Assembly: GCF_000150955.2 (NCBI RefSeq)
Contig: NC_011670.1
Span: forward strand, 1,159,766-1,223,765
Source: Phaeodactylum tricornutum CCAP 1055/1
Lineage: Eukaryota; Bacillariophyta; Bacillariophyceae; Surirellales; Neidiaceae
Direction: 5' to 3'
DNA length: 64,000 nucleotides
The stretch's first letter is position 1. Each line of letters begins with the position of its first letter. Positions 41,490-53,159 of this stretch are shown piece by piece. A program made the translations under genes and the position numbers. The notes beneath the pieces were generated by a model that was given only the letters and a program-made list of their open reading frames with translations, made no database searches and had not been told where the DNA came from.

Positions 41490-42638
41490 TTTCTTCCCAG
41501 AGGAGTTGAAGTTGTAGTGTGGAGAGGTAAGAGCTGTTTCTCTTCTTTATATCATCCTGATAATTATCTAGACCAGCCTGCACAGATGTGGAAGACGCCG
41601 GACAACGATGAGCATCGGAAGAAATCAAGAATCCTGATTGTGTGAAGACACGTCGAAATGTGCGTGCGTGAAAAAATCTCGAGTCGTCAGCCACAGCCGT
41701 ATTTGCGTCTGCTCTTGTCCGTATATTATTGGATTGACTGTGAGCTAGGATAACGTGTTCACACATATACCAGTCTTTGGATTCAGCTGTTTGACCTTAC
41801 ATCAGCAGCTGAAATAAGTTGTGTTCATGTATTAGCACAATTTTGTTAATGCAAGTTTGTTTATTCAGTGTTAGACAGGAAAGTCCGTTTTGGAGATTTC
41901 CTCGGGCCACTCACTGTCAACCACGCAGAGCAGTGCAACAACGGGATTTTTTGTTCATATCTGTTGAGTTTTTGGACGCCCAGTGGGTCATTGACAACTG
42001 TTGACCGCTTGCAACGTTGGGCAGGTAGTTATCCTTTGTCATTTTGACAAAACAGAATCAACCAGAAAAAATGCACAGCGGATCTATGCTATGATGTTTG
42101 TTCTCTTCTCTTTATAAACCCTATTGCTCTAGTCTCATCTGCACCAACAGGTTTGACTGTGAGAGAGCCTACTCGCCTCTCTAGCTAGCCAGATAGGTTG
42201 CAAAGTGACAGTCAGAAACGCATCCAGCGATCTCACACAGCAAAGTTTGTTACCAGACACATTAAACATACGGTTAATAGACGTTATTTTCATGCGACGC
42301 CAAATAGAATTAAAAGACATACCTCTTTTAATTACTTAATGTCATCCGCTATTAAAGTTGATGTTCCTCGGCGAGCAGGCCGTTAGCTCAAATTGGTTTG
42401 CCTACGATCAAATTGCAGCCGTTACTAGCTGGTATGTGTGGTAGCTGTCGCCGACCAAACTATCGTGAAGACGCCATCTCATTCATGTGATTGAAGAAGG
42501 CAGTGGAAGGGTCTCCATTCTGTTTAAAGCTGGCCTTGTACAAGACAGTAGCTACCCACCTGGAACTGGAGAGAGCAAAAGTTGCATTCTCAAATACAAG
42601 TACTGTCGCTGAGGATCACTACCTGTGCGCAACAAACG
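41490..42638. promoter_or_regulatory. Divergent spacer with ACAGTCA elements
   Basis: At 1149 nt this is the longest geneless divergent spacer in the window. TCACAGTCAA copies on the minus strand lie at 41734..41743 and 42153..42162. CTCACTGTCAACC (41906..41918) and GTGACAGTCAG (42205..42215) are related. A TATAAA box lies near 42112. A stretch at 42375 resembles a tRNA D-arm but is not a tRNA. No ORF is supported. Confidence 0.5.
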
Positions 42639-43072
42639 ATGGGAGGCGAGTACAAGAAGCAAGTCCTCGTTCTGGTCTCCAACACGAACTTCAATCGAGG
42701 GCAAGTCCAGAACCAGAATCGTGCCGTCAGTCTCTTGAATGCTCGAGGGATTTCTTTCGAAACGCTGGATGGGGCTGATCCGACGAACAAAGAACTGTAA
42801 GATAGCCAACGAACGAATCGTGTTGCTACGAATGGAACGCAAACTAAGCTTGGTCCACTTTCTCCTACATTTCCAGCCGCGACAAGCTTTTCGAAATCAG
42901 CGGAGTCCGAGCAAACTACCCTCAGTTCTTTCTAGTGGACGGCAGCGACAACATTCCTCGATTCTTGGGCGACTGGGAGAAGGTCGAGGCGCTCAACGAT
43001 GCGAGTAGCCTTCCGGATCATATTCTGGAATCCAATCCCTCAATTGTGACTTGGCAGAATGTTCTCGGGTGA
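42639..43072 (+). CDS. SH3BGRL-type glutaredoxin-like protein, two exons
   Basis: Exons 42639..42796 and 42877..43072 (80-nt intron, GTAAGA...TTCCAG) encode 117 residues. The join yields TNKELRDKLFEISGVRANYP, the diagnostic core of SH3BGR-like proteins. These are thioredoxin-fold proteins that lost the CxxC active site of glutaredoxins. The N-terminal strand VLVLVSNTNFNRGQVQNQNR and helix LLNARGISFETLDGADP match the family, and the second exon gives QFFLVDGSDNIPRFLGDWEK. No cysteine pair is present, so redox catalysis is not expected; the role is probably in protein interaction. The C-terminus ends at QNVLG followed by a stop within GGTGAGC, which could also be a donor site, so a third exon is possible. 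Confidence 0.82.
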
Positions 43073-43727
43073 GCATACGTCTAAATTTGGGGTTTATTGT
43101 TTGTTAGAATCATATCCATTTGTGGGAACTGCTGTCTTCAAAGACTGTATAGTAGAGAAGTTCGCAGGAAACCAACAAGTAGCGTAAGTCGTTTTTTACC
43201 CTGACAGTAAAAAGGAGCAAGGGGGCAAACCAAAAAATGTCCACATGACATCTTCGCGTTCAACTTAGTGTTGCCCATATCAGCACCCGGTTTTGCTGAC
43301 TAATAGCAAGATGAGCCGATGCGAGAGGTGGCCAGGGCTCTCTATTTGCAAGCTGTCCTTCCAACCCTGACAGTAAAGAGAAATAGAGAACGAGTCGCCT
43401 TCGCAACACCGCATGGGTAGTGCAAACGAGAACAATAGGTAGTAACTTCAGGCTCGTGAACCCTCCGCTAGAGTCGAAACATGGGGTTATGTTAGATTAC
43501 ATTCGCTTACATTACATCACATTTACTGTTAGTTTAAAATACAGTAGCCGATCGAGCATAACAGCAAGTTCGAAGTCCGTCTTCTCACATTCGCAGTCAG
43601 TCAAGTCAAGCTTGAGCTCGGCCCCGGTCACAATGCAGAAACAAAGTATTGCGTTGTTTGACAACAAGCTTTGATAACAGTTAGAGATCACAGGCTTCTG
43701 GACTCAATCGTCTTTGTAGCCCAAACC
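43073..43727. other. Intergenic spacer upstream of COG7
   Basis: A 655-nt spacer. Two CCCTGACAGTAAA copies (about 43202 and 43368) lie 166 nt apart, plus TTACTGTTAG near 43523. No ORF with support. It may contain the COG7 promoter and a possible 3' exon of the SH3BGRL-type gene. Confidence 0.5.
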
Positions 43728-46492
43728 ATGGCGACTTCCAGTCCAGATCTTCTTGGCGCGTCCTCTCCTGCTAGCCTAAACGCTGGAACTTTGGACGACC
43801 GGCTAACAGCTAGTCTGAACTCCCAGCAATTTACCGTCGCGGCCTACTTGAATCTAGCACTGGCGTCACAACGCGAGAACGCAAAAGACGATCCTCCCGA
43901 CGTCATCGCGCAACAGCGCATGGCCGAACTTGCTTTGCAGCTTCAACTGCAGACACAGTCGTGCCACGAAGAAATCGGACGCATAGGGGCGGAGCTGCAG
44001 GCTATTTTGCCCCGTTGCGCGGCTGATATCGGACGGGTAGGTGTGGGGCTTGAAGGATTGCGTCAGGACGCGACATCCCTTTTGGAAACCACTTCCGTGG
44101 ATATGGAACAAGACGTCTCGTCGTCTTTGGAAACACTCAGTACCTTACATGCTCTGCAAGCCAATTTGACGCGCACGAAAGAAATTTTGACGGCCGCTGC
44201 AACTTGGGATTCCACCCTTTCGACTATCGCACCGCTGCTCGCGCAACAAAACTTGCCCGACGCCGTCAACGCGTTGGCGCAGCTCGAAAATGGTGCACAA
44301 GCGCTTCAAGGCATGCCTGGTCTGGAAGATCGCGACATCGCAGTTGCTAATGTTCGTCAACAAGTGTCGATTCTGTTACAACCTCAGCTCCAGAATGCTC
44401 TCATCCATATGCAAACGCGCTTAGGGCCTCTACAACAGTGCGTGCTTTTGTACTCCAAACTTGACAAAATCGACGCACTCAAGGAAGATTACGTGAAAAC
44501 GCGGCCTACGAGTCTCCACAAGTCGTGGTTCGATTATAGCCCTTCGTACGGTGACGATGTCGCTGATCAGAACGCAACGGCGTTTTTAGCTTGGCTGCCA
44601 ACTTGGTTTGATGCAGTATTGACGTTGATTGGTGAAGAGCGACGACAAGCTCTGACAGTGTTTGGGCCAGAGAGTGTGTCGGAAATAGTAATGAAGGTAT
44701 GTACAGGGGAAGCTGTTTACCGATGAGGCACGCTTGTATTGAAACATTTTTTGATTCTGGTTAGGTATTTCGAGAATGCTTCCGTCCAATTCTGCCTTCC
44801 TTTAAAAGTCGTTTGGAATCAATCTATTCTTCGGAGGAAACCGGTCCTTCAAAAGGCTCTTTACAGTCGGTATGCTCCATTTATGAGTCTACCCTACAGT
44901 TCCTTTCTTTGGCGTACGAAACGATTGCCGGCGGTTGGCTCGATTTGGTAGAGGGCGGAACGATAAAGGGCAATGGATTATCAATTTACAAGGAAATGGG
45001 GTTCGTCTTTCGCCAGATTGCGTCCCCCTTCGTTTCTTATCAACAACGGCTTCCAAATCTGGAAACACGATATTCGACTGCGACCACCCAGACAATCATA
45101 CGAGAGATGCACCAGGCCGTCTCGGATGTGTCGAATGGAAAGGCAACGCTGGAAACATTGCAAACTGCTACGCAGCTTTTACAAGAGCTCTCAGGTGCAT
45201 CATTCCCCTTGGCTGAAGGCGCCGTCGCCCGCTTTGAGTTGTTGAACGGAGGCTACAACAGCGCCTCTGCGCTGCAAGCTGTAGATAAGATTGTTGCAAC
45301 TTACTGTGGCGAGCTTGCCATCGCTATTAGAACCTTGTCCGCAACCACGACGGCCGATGAAACTGCGTTGGCTGTGAATTTCGACGAGTCGCACGTTCTT
45401 TGTGCGCTTGAGGTTCTCAAGATTGCCGGCGCCTTTCGGAAGAATTTACTTGATCTTGAAGTGAAAACACGAGAACGTTTGACTGTGTTATCAAGCCGCA
45501 TGTCGTCTTACATTTCCAAGGAGAAGGAATTGGAAGAAGTCCCTGCAACGACAACTCGAAAATCGTCCGCTGCTGTCGTCCTATTGCCAGATTCCTTTTC
45601 AGCTGTTGAAATTGATTCCTTCTTGACGAAGGCTGTTTGCTTCGACGAGGAAAATAACGAAACAAATGCTGCGTTAGTCATTTTGCAGCGTTTGGCGGAA
45701 TCAGGACCGACGTCTGTGCCGCTCTACCCTGAAACCGAGGATGCTACACGACGTTTGGCAACTTCATGCCACACGTTTGTCTTCGATGTATGCGCAGCTG
45801 TTCCTCGTCTTCATTTGAAGGGAATGTCTTCCTTGCAAAGCTGGAAAGAAGCGAATGAACAGGATATCAACTCGTATGGCATTCTCCCCCAATCATACAT
45901 TACACATGTCGGCGAGCACATGTTAGCGCTTGTGCAGGCTTTGGAGCCATTCGCATCTGACTCTGAGGCACTGGGTTTGGCAAACGAAGTCATGGGTGGA
46001 GTCCACGGTGTTGCCATGCAGCCATGGAGAGAGTTTCTCAGTGCGTCAGGGACCATGGGTTCAGAAGATGTCATCAAGAGCCTGATGAACGGGAAAAACC
46101 TCGACAACTTCGTTGTAGCATCGGCTGCGCTTGGAGAGGAAGAAGGAACCGAAGAGGAAGAAAGCGAGGCCAACAAGTTTTGTAACGTTTGGTTGGATGT
46201 TGTATCAACGGCTGTCACTGGTCGTCTGTTAGAGCGGATCATGCGAATTCCTTCCTTGACTCCGAAAGGATGTGAGCATTTGAATACTGACTTGAACTAT
46301 CTCGTCAACGTCTTTTCGGCGCTCGGCGTCCGCGGGCACCCGCATCCATTGCTTGGTCATTTGGCCGAACTTGCTTTGGTTGAGGCGGATGTTTTGGCGC
46401 ATCGTATTGACGGCCGGAATCGTGGTAGTTCGATTGAAGCTTCCCTACGATCCGTAGAAGAACGACTTTCCGCAATGAAATCAAGATACTAA
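43728..46492 (+). CDS. COG7: Conserved oligomeric Golgi complex subunit 7 (COG7)
   Basis: Exons 43728..44696 and 44765..46492 (68-nt intron, the shortest confident one here) encode 898 residues. COG7 is part of lobe B of the Golgi tethering complex that recycles glycosylation enzymes in retrograde vesicles. The N-terminal 200 residues are coiled coil (MAELALQLQLQTQSCHEEIG). The C-terminal third carries the family signature: LPQSYITHVGEHMLALVQAL, then LEPF, and near the end LTPKGCEHLNTDLNYLVNVF followed by SALGVRGHPHP. Residues 700-745 hold an acidic insert (GEEEGTEEEESEANK). The start at 43728 (MATSSPDLLG) is chosen because the frame upstream has no good ATG. The helical content and length fit the family. 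Confidence 0.87.
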
Positions 46493-46549
46493 AAGTGATG
46501 ACTCGAAGCAAAACGATAGTTATGGCCTTTTATACTAAAATAGAAAAAT

Positions 46550-48765
46550 CTAGATAGCAGCAAGCACAGCTAGGCCAACAAGGACGTAGAGAACAGTAGC
46601 AGACGTGACGCTCGAGCTAGACGAACCGCCAGGCGCGGCGGTTGGAACTATGGGTTGAGCTTCACGAATGTCAATAGTCGTTCCGTTCACTAAGGTCAAA
46701 ACCTGTGTTGAGTACTCATCGATTTCGGGCTCTTCAAGGGTTCCAAGATCCGAAGCGTAGTCAATAAGGGACTGGGTGTAAAGTACGAAAGTATCAACGT
46801 ACGCGTCCGAGGTCTGGTCAATTTCTTCAAATGTTAAGTATCCATCACGAGGCGTTGCAATAAAGTTGTTGGTTACAACGTTGTAAACGGCTTGCAAATC
46901 CAAAGGCTCCCATTCTTCTTCCAAACGACGATTCACTTCAATGTTCGAGAAGCGACTTCCGAATTCAGCAGTGTAGTCGACATGCCAACGAAGTCCTGCA
47001 GAAACTGGAAATGATCCCCCGCCTCCACCTATAGTCGGATCCAAAAAGAAATTTACCGAGTCCTCTAAAACCCTACGAATCTGATCTCCTGTCATCTCCA
47101 AAGTCACTAATGTATTTGAAAAGGGTAAGATTTCAAAGGCGTTTCCGAATGTAAAATCACCTTCAAAAATCGTTCCACGACAGCCTCCAGCATTTTGGAT
47201 GGCAATGTCAGCTGTTGGTACATTGAAGAGAAAGCCTTGAGCAACAATCAAACAAACCCCACCACCAACTCTCGACCGATCTTCCTTCCCGGGACAATTC
47301 GGGTCTGAACCATCGGCCCGCGTGTGGCAAATGTTTTCGGCAGCTATAGCGACCTTCCTCGACGCAACTTCTTCCAAACTATCACGAAAAGGTTGCAGAG
47401 CCGCAACAACTTCGGCCTCTTCACCTGGATCCGTGAAAATACCAAGCTCAAGCAAATAATTGCGCATAACCAAAGCATCGGCTTCGTTGAGGTCAAATCG
47501 CTCTTCGTCGGGACGATCACGTACCGTGAAACGGCTTGGGTTGATGGGAAAGTATACTTCGCCGTTGCACGAAAGAACATTCCCATCCGCATCAAACGCT
47601 ACATCAAGTTTTGGAACTAGTTTGTGGTATTCCCAAGCCTGGACAACACAGGTACCGCTAACAATCGCGGCGTACTCTGCGGATGGGACCAAGCCAACCG
47701 GAGATAACGCTTGGGCGTCACCTAAGAGAGAATGAGAATGCCCACCAATTATCACATCCACTCCATCAATAGCTGCAAAGCCGTTGAGATCAGTGTCGTA
47801 TCCAACGTGTGTCAGGAGCACAATCTTGTTGATACCTTGGGTTTGCAACTCGGCAACGCAAGCTTCAGCGGAGGCCTGTTCTTCACCAATAGTCGTGCCT
47901 TCGTCAGGAAAGGACGACTCTTCCGTAGATGTCTTTGTGGTAATGCCGCAGATGCCAAGGAGTTCTCCGTTCGACAAGGTCTTGATCAGGAATGGCTGGA
48001 TTGAGTCGTCGCCAAGGTTGTTGAGTTCCGAATCCGGCCCGGGATTGACTGTAACATTTCAAAAGAACGATGAGTTGAGACTTTCGGTAAAGGTGCCATA
48101 TTTGACAGTGGGCACTCATCTGATGGTATGACTTACGATTGTAGGACAAGACAGGGTTATTGAGGAGTCGAGTGAAGTTGGCAAGATTTGCGTCTCCGTC
48201 GTCGAATTCGTGGTTCCCAGCCACCAAAGCGTCGTAGCCAGCCGTGTTCATGACGGCGGCATCCGGCGCGGGGCCGTAAAAGCTGTAAAAGCTCGTGCCG
48301 GTGATGGCGTCGCCAGCGTGCAAAACACAGACTTCCTGACCATCGGCTTCGGCGGCTGCCCGCAGGGCTTTGATTTGAGCGACGGAACGGGCCGCACCAC
48401 CTATAGTGAAATGGCAATTTATAAAGTAAAATGAGCATCGGATGTCGACATGTAACAAAGACAGGCAGCTACGGAGATCCAATCATTTAAATGCCTGGCG
48501 CTTTGCAAACGTATTGTCTGTATGATTCGGACGTACCGTGGTACATGCGCAGAGCGGATGTATTGACACTCAAGCCCGAAGGGATGGCATCGTCAAACAG
48601 GTCCATCGTGTTTTCGTCAAAGTGGCTATGATGATCGTTGATATGAATGAAGGTCACATTGGTGGCAATTCCTTGCTGGGCCACGGTGAGAGAAGGAGAG
48701 CTAAGGAGGGCAGTTGCAAACAACAAGGAAAAGCGGAGGGCTCCAGAAGAATAAAGCTGCACCAT
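46550..48765 (-). CDS. 5'-nucleotidase with GPI-like tail, three exons
   Basis: Exons 48765..48537, 48400..48137 and 48048..46550 (introns 136 and 88 nt) encode 663 residues. The metallophosphoesterase domain shows every ligand motif: INDHHSH, HAGDAITGTSFYS, VAGNHEFDDGD, LTHVGYDTD and GGHSHSLLGD. The substrate-binding 5'-nucleotidase C-terminal domain follows (FEILPFSNTLVTLEMTGDQI and VYNVVTNNFIATPRDGY). A signal peptide (MVQLYSSGALRFSLLFATAL) and a C-terminal Ser-rich linker plus hydrophobic tail (ATVLYVLVGLAVLAAI) suggest a GPI-anchored or membrane-tethered cell-surface enzyme. It should cleave nucleoside monophosphates outside the cell, freeing phosphate and nucleosides, a useful trait under phosphate limitation. 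It is convergent with COG7, 57 nt apart. Confidence 0.9.
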
Positions 48766-49737
48766 CTTCGCAGCCTGTATCTCAGTTCTGTAGACTTCAC
48801 ACGGTCGTTGCAATCTTCAAAATGCCAACTTGGGAAAAGTGAGGTATCGTGTAAAAAAACCAATGAAAGTAAGATTGCATGAGCATGAATCTTTTGTTTT
48901 GTTTTTGCAGCAATTCATGCGTAAGAGTTGATTGACAAGATTCAACTTCAGTTTTGACTCAAAATTACATACATTACGGTGAATCTTTTTCTTCCGAGTT
49001 GACTAAATGTAATAACGATCGCAATGGGGCGGGAGACTAGGTGGTGTGAATGACCTAATGTAAACCTAAAAAGGTATGATGCTGGTGAATCTTGAACATC
49101 CATTGCCATAATTTTAATGAATTGTGCCACTGCGAACGAAAGCACTTCTTGGTTGGTTCGCTTGCGATCCGGTACCAGTATTACTCCGTCCAATTTGGCA
49201 AGTGGGAAGCTTTACTGGCCGAATCAGGAACAATTAGTCACAACAATCTATATACTGTAAAAACGATGGCTATATTTAACATGAGACAGAAAAAAATATT
49301 TTTGACAATGGATATTTCGGTCTACACTTATGTATAAAAAGGTGGAAGTATGAGTAAAGTGGTCCCCTTTGCTCTTATGATAGCTCGCAGTCTTGTGTGA
49401 CAAATAATAGCTAACTAGTAGACGATTTTCTTTAGCTCTAAATGTGATGAAACAACTCTCATTCTTAATGCAATCGAAAACAGATCTTCGTGACGTCCAT
49501 CTCCGGGATGAACGGTAGTCTCGGGACTACGTTCATGACTTGAACCGCTCGCTGTGAAATGTCGATCTCTCATTGTCAATTTCTGATCGTGGGGATTCCT
49601 TGCTTGTCTCCGCGACATTTCTCATAACGCACCAAATTTCCTTCGTCACAGTCAATCATCAACGAAGAAACCTCGTGCGAAGACTTCCCACTGTTTCTTG
49701 GACAACAAGTATCTGTGGTGTTAACTGCGGAAACGAA
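48766..49737. promoter_or_regulatory. Divergent spacer with ACAGTCA element
   Basis: This 972-nt spacer lies between the 5'-nucleotidase and the PPR gene. TCACAGTCAA lies at 49646..49655, 82 nt before the PPR start in sense orientation. It is AT-rich at 49250-49330. The PPR frame is open upstream to 49573 without an ATG. No other feature. Confidence 0.5.
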
Positions 49738-52700
49738 ATGGTATCAAACCGACGGAAGAGAAAGATTCTCGGATGCTTTCTCCTCTTTGCGACTCCCATT
49801 GACGGCTTGTTGGGAGTGACTTCAGCTCCGTCCTTGACGCGGAAAAAGAGGCGTCACTCAAAGTGGAGCTTCCTAACTTCGCCGTCCTCAACAACGAGAG
49901 CAACTTTACGATCGGGGAAAAGTAGCTGGCTAGAAGCTGCTCCTCATCGGCAGGTTAATACGAATGCAAGTTCACCTCCAACTGAGTCATTATCATCATC
50001 ATCACCCGCGACTTCATTTATCAACACGAACTCTCCAACTTCATCGGCAAGTAGCGATGCCCGTCATACGGATTCGCCATTATCCCAAATCTATGAGGAC
50101 GACGAACATCCACGGGCACCTCGACCGCCGCCGTCATCTTTTTCGCGTAACGAAGACTGGCTAGAATCCGTTACGGGCGAATTACTCGATCTGGATGTGT
50201 ACCCCCTGGGCAAACTCACTGACGACGATGTCGAATCGATTGCCGGTCTCATGGCAGCTTGGGCTCGGCGAAAGTCCGTCACCGCTGCACTTACAGTCGA
50301 GAGGTTACTAAAACGAGTTGTCGACGATTTGAAAGAGGGGAATCAGCGCGTGCATGTTACGACCCGAATGTATTCCTGTGCGATTGACGCCTGGGCGAAG
50401 AGTGGCGTCGAAGGCTCTTGCGAGCGTGCCGCCCAAATTCACGATACATTGGTGCAGCACTATCAAAGTACCAACGATCCACTTTTGGCACCATCTGTTA
50501 TGTCCTTCAACACAGTCGTCAATGCCTGGGCGAAATCAAATCACGACGATGCACCCGCTAAAGCTGAAGCTGTGTTGGAAGAAATGATACAGGCATACCG
50601 AAACGGCAACGAAGCGTTAAAACCGGATGCGGTTACATTTTCAACGATATTGGATGCTTACTCGAAATCCAATAAACCCAACGCTGTAGCACGCTGCTAC
50701 GAATTGTTTCAGGTTATGGACGAGCTGGACGTCAAGCGGAACGTATACACCTTTTCTGCGCTACAAAATGTTGTGGCAAGATCTCGGATTCCGAACGCGG
50801 CGGAGCAAACCATGAATATTCTACAGCAGATGCTCAAATTGTACGAAAATGGAGACGTCTTTGCCAAACCCAATACTTTAAATTACAACGCCGTTCTCAA
50901 CGCATGTTCGCGAACCCCGAGCAAAGCCAGCGCTCAACTCGCCGACGACTTGCTGCATAGCATGGAGTTGCCCTTGATACAAGGCGGTTATGATGTCGAA
51001 CCCGATCGTCTATCCTACGCCATGTGCATACTAGCCTGTGCTCGCTGTCCTGACGAAGCATTCGGCGTGCCGAAGGCCGAGGCCAATTTACGGCGCATGG
51101 AAAGTCGGGCCATTATGGAAGCCGCCAAACGGCAACAGATCTCCAGCGCGGCGCCACCTACTGTTACACTCGACATTGAATGTTTTAACGTTGTGCTCAC
51201 CGCCTTGTCCAGGCGTAAAAACATACCGCCGACACGGACCTTAGAAATTGTGAAACGCATGGAGGAATACGCCGAGCAAGGACAGGAGCATTTGCGTCCG
51301 AACGTGCGTTCCTGGAATGCCGTTTTGAACGCGTACGCCCGGGCCATTGCGGTTTCACCTCACTCAACGGCTTCCAACTCGTATGCTCAAATGGCCGCTG
51401 AGTTTCTCCAGCACATGCGCCTTGATCTGGGTATTCGGCCCGACGCGTTTTCGTTCGCCGCATTGCTTAGCGCGTTCCAAAAATGGGACCATCCCGAAGC
51501 AGTCGCCCAGGCCGATGCTTTGGTTCGAGAAATGGAATCCTTGTTCGAACAAAATGAGATTGACGCTCCGCCTGATGTGTATCAGTACGTCGAAAGATAT
51601 AGAAAATCTGTGTGCTTCTTTTCTCTATGTTGACACAAGCTTTGTTCCTTTTCACTTCAAAAACCGCAGCTATACAATTCTCTGTGGAGCCTGGGCTAGG
51701 TCGGGCCAAAAGATTGCCCCTCAACGCTGTTTGCAGATTCTAGCACACATGGTGGAACGGCATCGCCTAGGCTATCCCAACGTGAAACCAAACGGTTAGT
51801 ATACTCTGTGTTGCCATCATAGCTTTCCTCATGTGACTCATAATGTGTTTTTGCGCTACTGTAGTCCGAACATACAATGCCGTGTTGGATTGTCTTGCGC
51901 GCGCTGGCGCGGAAGACCGTGCTGAGCAATTGCTGTTTCATATGTTAAAATTGTATCGAGACGGAGATCATGATGCCGAGCCCGATGCCTTCACGTTCAA
52001 TTGCATCATTCACGCGTTCTCTAAATCTCGACGAAAGGGCGCCGGTCGGAGGGCCGAGTCAATTCTGGACCGTTTTTTGGAATACCACGAAGAAGAAAAT
52101 CAATCGATCCGTCCCGACACGCGATCATTTACCCACATTATTGCTCATTATGGTCGAAGCCGTGAGTTGGATGCCCCATATCGAGCCGAGTACGTTTTAA
52201 ATCGCATGGTATCATTGTGTAAAGACGGCAACAAAGATTTAGCCCCGAACCTGTTTGCCATCAAAACTGTTGTGGACAGTTACTCTCACGCGAAACATCC
52301 CGACGCTGGTCGTAACGCCGAGCGCTTTTTAAATCTGATTCGAGAATTGAGGGAAAAGCATGGCATTACTAGACTTGAGCGTGATACTTCATTTATGAAC
52401 AGCGTGCTGTTTGCGTGGTCGAGCTGTGGCAGCGAAGATTCCGGTCATCGCGCGGAAGGTCATCTGTTGGAAATGGAAGACAGTTTTGACCAAGGAACCA
52501 TCTCTTTTCGACCGGACTCGCGAAGCTACGAAATGGTGCTGTCGGCGTGGGCAAAGTCAGAAAGCAGCGACAAAGCGAAGCGTGCGTTGCTGACTCTACG
52601 TCGTATGCAAGAGCAGCAACGGACCGGCAATCCGTTTGTCCGAATTGATGAAGCCGCTTATTCTTTTGTCATTAATGCTTGCGCCTTCAGTAATGCCGGC

Positions 52701-53075
52701 GAGGATCTCGAAGCTGAAGCATTCACAATCGCAGTAAAGCTGTTAGACGAAATGCTGGAGTCTAAAAGCGTTCATCCCAGCTCACTTACATACGGATGGT
52801 TTATTCAGGCATGTGGACGCCTTCGTGTGGCGCACGCATTAAAAAGTGTCCAAATAGGAAGGGCATTTCATCTTTGTTGCGAAAATGGTTTAGTAAACGA
52901 CTTTGTTTTGCATCGGTTAAAGGGAGCGGCGCCAGATCCAGTCTTCAAGGAGTTGCTGGCTCCTGTTTTGAGCAACTTACCTCCTCGTTTTCCGAAGGGA
53001 AGGCTCGCAGTAAATAACCTCCCATCAGATTGGACTTGCAACGTCCACGGGAACAGAAAAATAAGACGGCAATAG
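49738..53075 (+). CDS. Pentatricopeptide-repeat protein, organelle-targeted
   Basis: Exons 49738..51584, 51670..51794 and 51865..53075 (introns 85 and 70 nt) encode 1060 residues. The first junction gives DVYHYTILCGAWARSG and the second VKPNVRTYNAVLDCLARAG, both inside repeat units, which confirms the splicing. At least a dozen PPR-like helix pairs of the NAWAKS / AEAVLEEM type follow one another. Examples are TRMYSCAIDAWAKSGVEGSC, VMSFNTVVNAWAKSN and RSWNAVLNAYARA. The N-terminus has a basic start and a hydrophobic core (KILGCFLLFATPIDGLLG), then a basic Ser/Thr-rich stretch, so plastid import is likely and a mitochondrial destination is possible. PPR proteins bind organelle RNA one base per repeat to steer its processing or translation. 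The RNA target is unknown. Confidence 0.9.
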
Positions 53076-53159
53076 GACAGTCGGCGAAGAAATGGATTTA
53101 TCTCTCCCTCTTTTATTCGCCGTACAGTGCAGCTAAACTTCACCATAAATCAAGTAACC

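Noticed and set aside
42375-42440. tRNA-like GTTAGCTCAAATTGG stretch
   Set aside because: No acceptor or T-arm pairing; resembles a D-arm only by chance.
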